From NCBI GenBank assembly GCA_013792075.1, contig VMSR01000105.1, positions 1-64,000 on the forward strand: a stretch of DNA of 64,000 nt. Direction: 5' to 3'. Shown piece after piece: positions 62,919 to 64,000 of the stretch (positions are counted from its first letter, which is position 1; each line of letters opens with the position of its first letter). This DNA is from Desulfobacula sp. GTDB lineage: Bacteria; Desulfobacterota; Desulfobacteria; Desulfobacterales; Desulfobacteraceae. The notes below the pieces were generated by a model. That model ran no database searches and had not been told where the DNA came from. It saw nothing but the letters and a program-made list of their open reading frames with translations. The translations under genes and the position numbers were made by a program.

Positions 62919-64000
62919 ATGGAAGCTTTCCAAAACAAATTGTCCATACGCCCTATTGAGAAACAGATCCTGGATCATCCCTGGGCCTTGAATGCCTTTC
63001 TCTACGCCCTTGTTCCCACTTCTTTCGGCTTTAATATCTATTGTTTGCTCACGGGCCGCTATTTTGCCAGTGCCAATTTAACGGTTCAGCTGTTGTGTTT
63101 TCTTGTGCTGCTGATCAGTATTCGAAATGTCTTGCCGGATCTTGTCAAAATTCGCATATTCCGGTCTGTCATCCGCTGCCAGTTCATAATTTTCGGCCTT
63201 TATCTGGTATATGGGATAGGCGTTTTACACCAGCTGGATATTTCTCCCTGGTCCTTCTTGTTTGTTTTTCTCCTTTTTGCCTGGATGCCGAACCGGGAAG
63301 GCGGATGGATTGCGTTTGCCTTTATCCTGCTGTTGTGCCTTTTGCTCTGGCAGGATAAAGCCTTCCTTTCGGAGCATTCCGATTATCTTATCCGGTTTCT
63401 TTCCTCTTTGACCTTGTTTTCTTTCTTATCCTTTTTTGCGGTAATGGTTCGCAAAGAGTATCTGAAAAATCTGACGGAGACCCGGGCGGATTTAGAGAGA
63501 TCCGAGGGGGAATACAGGAGCTTAAGCCAGCGCCTCCAGGCAGAAATAGCCCACCGTGACCGAATTGAAAAAAAACTTCACCATGCCATTAAAATGGAGA
63601 CAGTGGGCAGGGTGGCTACAGGGGTTGCCCATGACCTGAACAATATTCTGTCCGGGATTGTGACCTATCCAGATTTGATCCTCCTGGACATGGAGAAAGA
63701 CGACCCTTTAAGGCCCCCACTTGAGACGGTGAGGGAAGCGGGCATCAAAGCCGCTGCCATTGTGGATGATCTGCTGACCCTCTCCCGGCGGGGCGTGCCG
63801 GTGTCCATGACCATGGATCTCCGGCAGATAACAGAGGCATATCTTCACAGTCCCGAGTACGGGCAACTTGCGGTCAACCATGGCCTGGTAACCACAACCA
63901 CCCGGTATGATGCCGCACCGCTGATCATCAAGGGGTCCCCGGTCCATGTGTCCAGAACCCTCATGAATCTTGTGTCCAATGCAGCAGAGGCCATGCCCGG
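62919..64000 (+). CDS. Membrane-bound sensor histidine kinase (partial, cut by window end)
   Basis: The open frame runs from ATG 62919 to the window edge without a stop, about 360 residues. Six membrane segments lie in the first 180 residues (LNAFLYALVPTSFGFNIYCL to SSLTLFSFLSFFAVMV), then a coiled coil, then a kinase core with [20 protein letters not shown] and N box TLMNLVSNAAEAM. ATP-binding G boxes and any receiver lie beyond the edge. It resembles the kinase at 44678. The ribosome binding site is weak. Confidence 0.85.
   Translation, partial: MEAFQNKLSIRPIEKQILDHPWALNAFLYALVPTSFGFNIYCLLTGRYFASANLTVQLLCFLVLLISIRNVLPDLVKIRIFRSVIRCQFIIFGLYLVYGIGVLHQLDISPWSFLFVFLLFAWMPNREGGWIAFAFILLLCLLLWQDKAFLSEHSDYLIRFLSSLTLFSFLSFFAVMVRKEYLKNLTETRADLERSEGEYRSLSQRLQAEIAHRDRIEKKLHHAIKMETVGRVATGVAHDLNNILSGIVTYPDLILLDMEKDDPLRPPLETVREAGIKAAAIVDDLLTLSRRGVPVSMTMDLRQITEAYLHSPEYGQLAVNHGLVTTTTRYDAAPLIIKGSPVHVSRTLMNLVSNAAEAMP

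Noticed and set aside
1-64000. tRNA, rRNA or CRISPR arrays
   Set aside because: No cloverleaf-like intergenic sequence, rRNA segment or regularly spaced repeat was noticed in any gene-free stretch.

Overview
The window reads as chromosome from an anaerobic, sulfate-reducing Desulfobacterota bacterium, most likely Desulfobacteraceae (inference). The pointers are a periplasmic cytochrome made of two tetraheme c3-type units (41148-42029), an Lrp-type siroheme-decarboxylase-like protein of the alternative heme pathway (37778-38254), a benzoate-CoA-ligase-type enzyme with its own symporter (22132-25507), a UGA-encoded selenoprotein (13108-13548), and many PAS/hybrid histidine kinases and sigma-54 activators. 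No rRNA, tRNA or CRISPR array was seen.

Layout. 1-10180 is housekeeping: the 5' part of prfB with its programmed frameshift, lnt, a hybrid kinase, an Hsp20-lon pair, an rlpA-type lipoprotein gene broken at a C10 tract, gmhB and recD2. 10181-13694 is accessory: a repeat-bearing non-coding stretch, then an AT-rich two-gene unit (RX6H/HEPN-like protein plus P-loop ATPase) whose ends fit an integron gene cassette with an attC site (10664-13081), then a C-GCAxxG-C-C selenoprotein whose UGA codon is missed by ordinary gene calling. 13695-18693 holds a radical SAM gene, transketolase, yjbQ, an RluA-type synthase and a GNAT enzyme.

18914-25507 is a regulated catabolic module: promoter, short leader ORF, sensor kinase, NtrC-type regulator, two tandem palindromes, a sigma-54 promoter, a small membrane protein, a sodium:solute symporter and an aryl-CoA ligase. 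25687-34209 carries a GNAT enzyme, a 2-hydroxyacid dehydrogenase, a receptor-type hybrid kinase, a threonine-dehydratase-like enzyme, two Hsp20 genes and a proline-racemase-family enzyme lacking both catalytic cysteines. 34243-44593 is mostly on the minus strand (phosphate transporter, B12-radical SAM, siroheme decarboxylase-like, lipid A acyltransferase, mtnA, DUF2959 lipoprotein, cytochrome, diguanylate cyclase, HD protein).

44678-52204 has another hybrid kinase, panC, mobB, an Lrp regulator with a Cys/Met-metabolism PLP enzyme and a tautomerase, and a LysE exporter. 52420-57226 is a complete-looking thiamine operon (promoter, TPP riboswitch, thiS-G-H-F-E-C). The remainder has a metallophosphoesterase lipoprotein, an SDR gene divergent from a sigma-54 activator with a matching -24/-12 element, a zinc-ribbon protein, an AcuI/YhdH-type reductase, and a histidine kinase cut by the window end.

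The strongest candidates for new biology are the cassette-borne HEPN-like/ATPase pair and the neighbouring selenoprotein. All family names come from reading motifs; no database search was possible.
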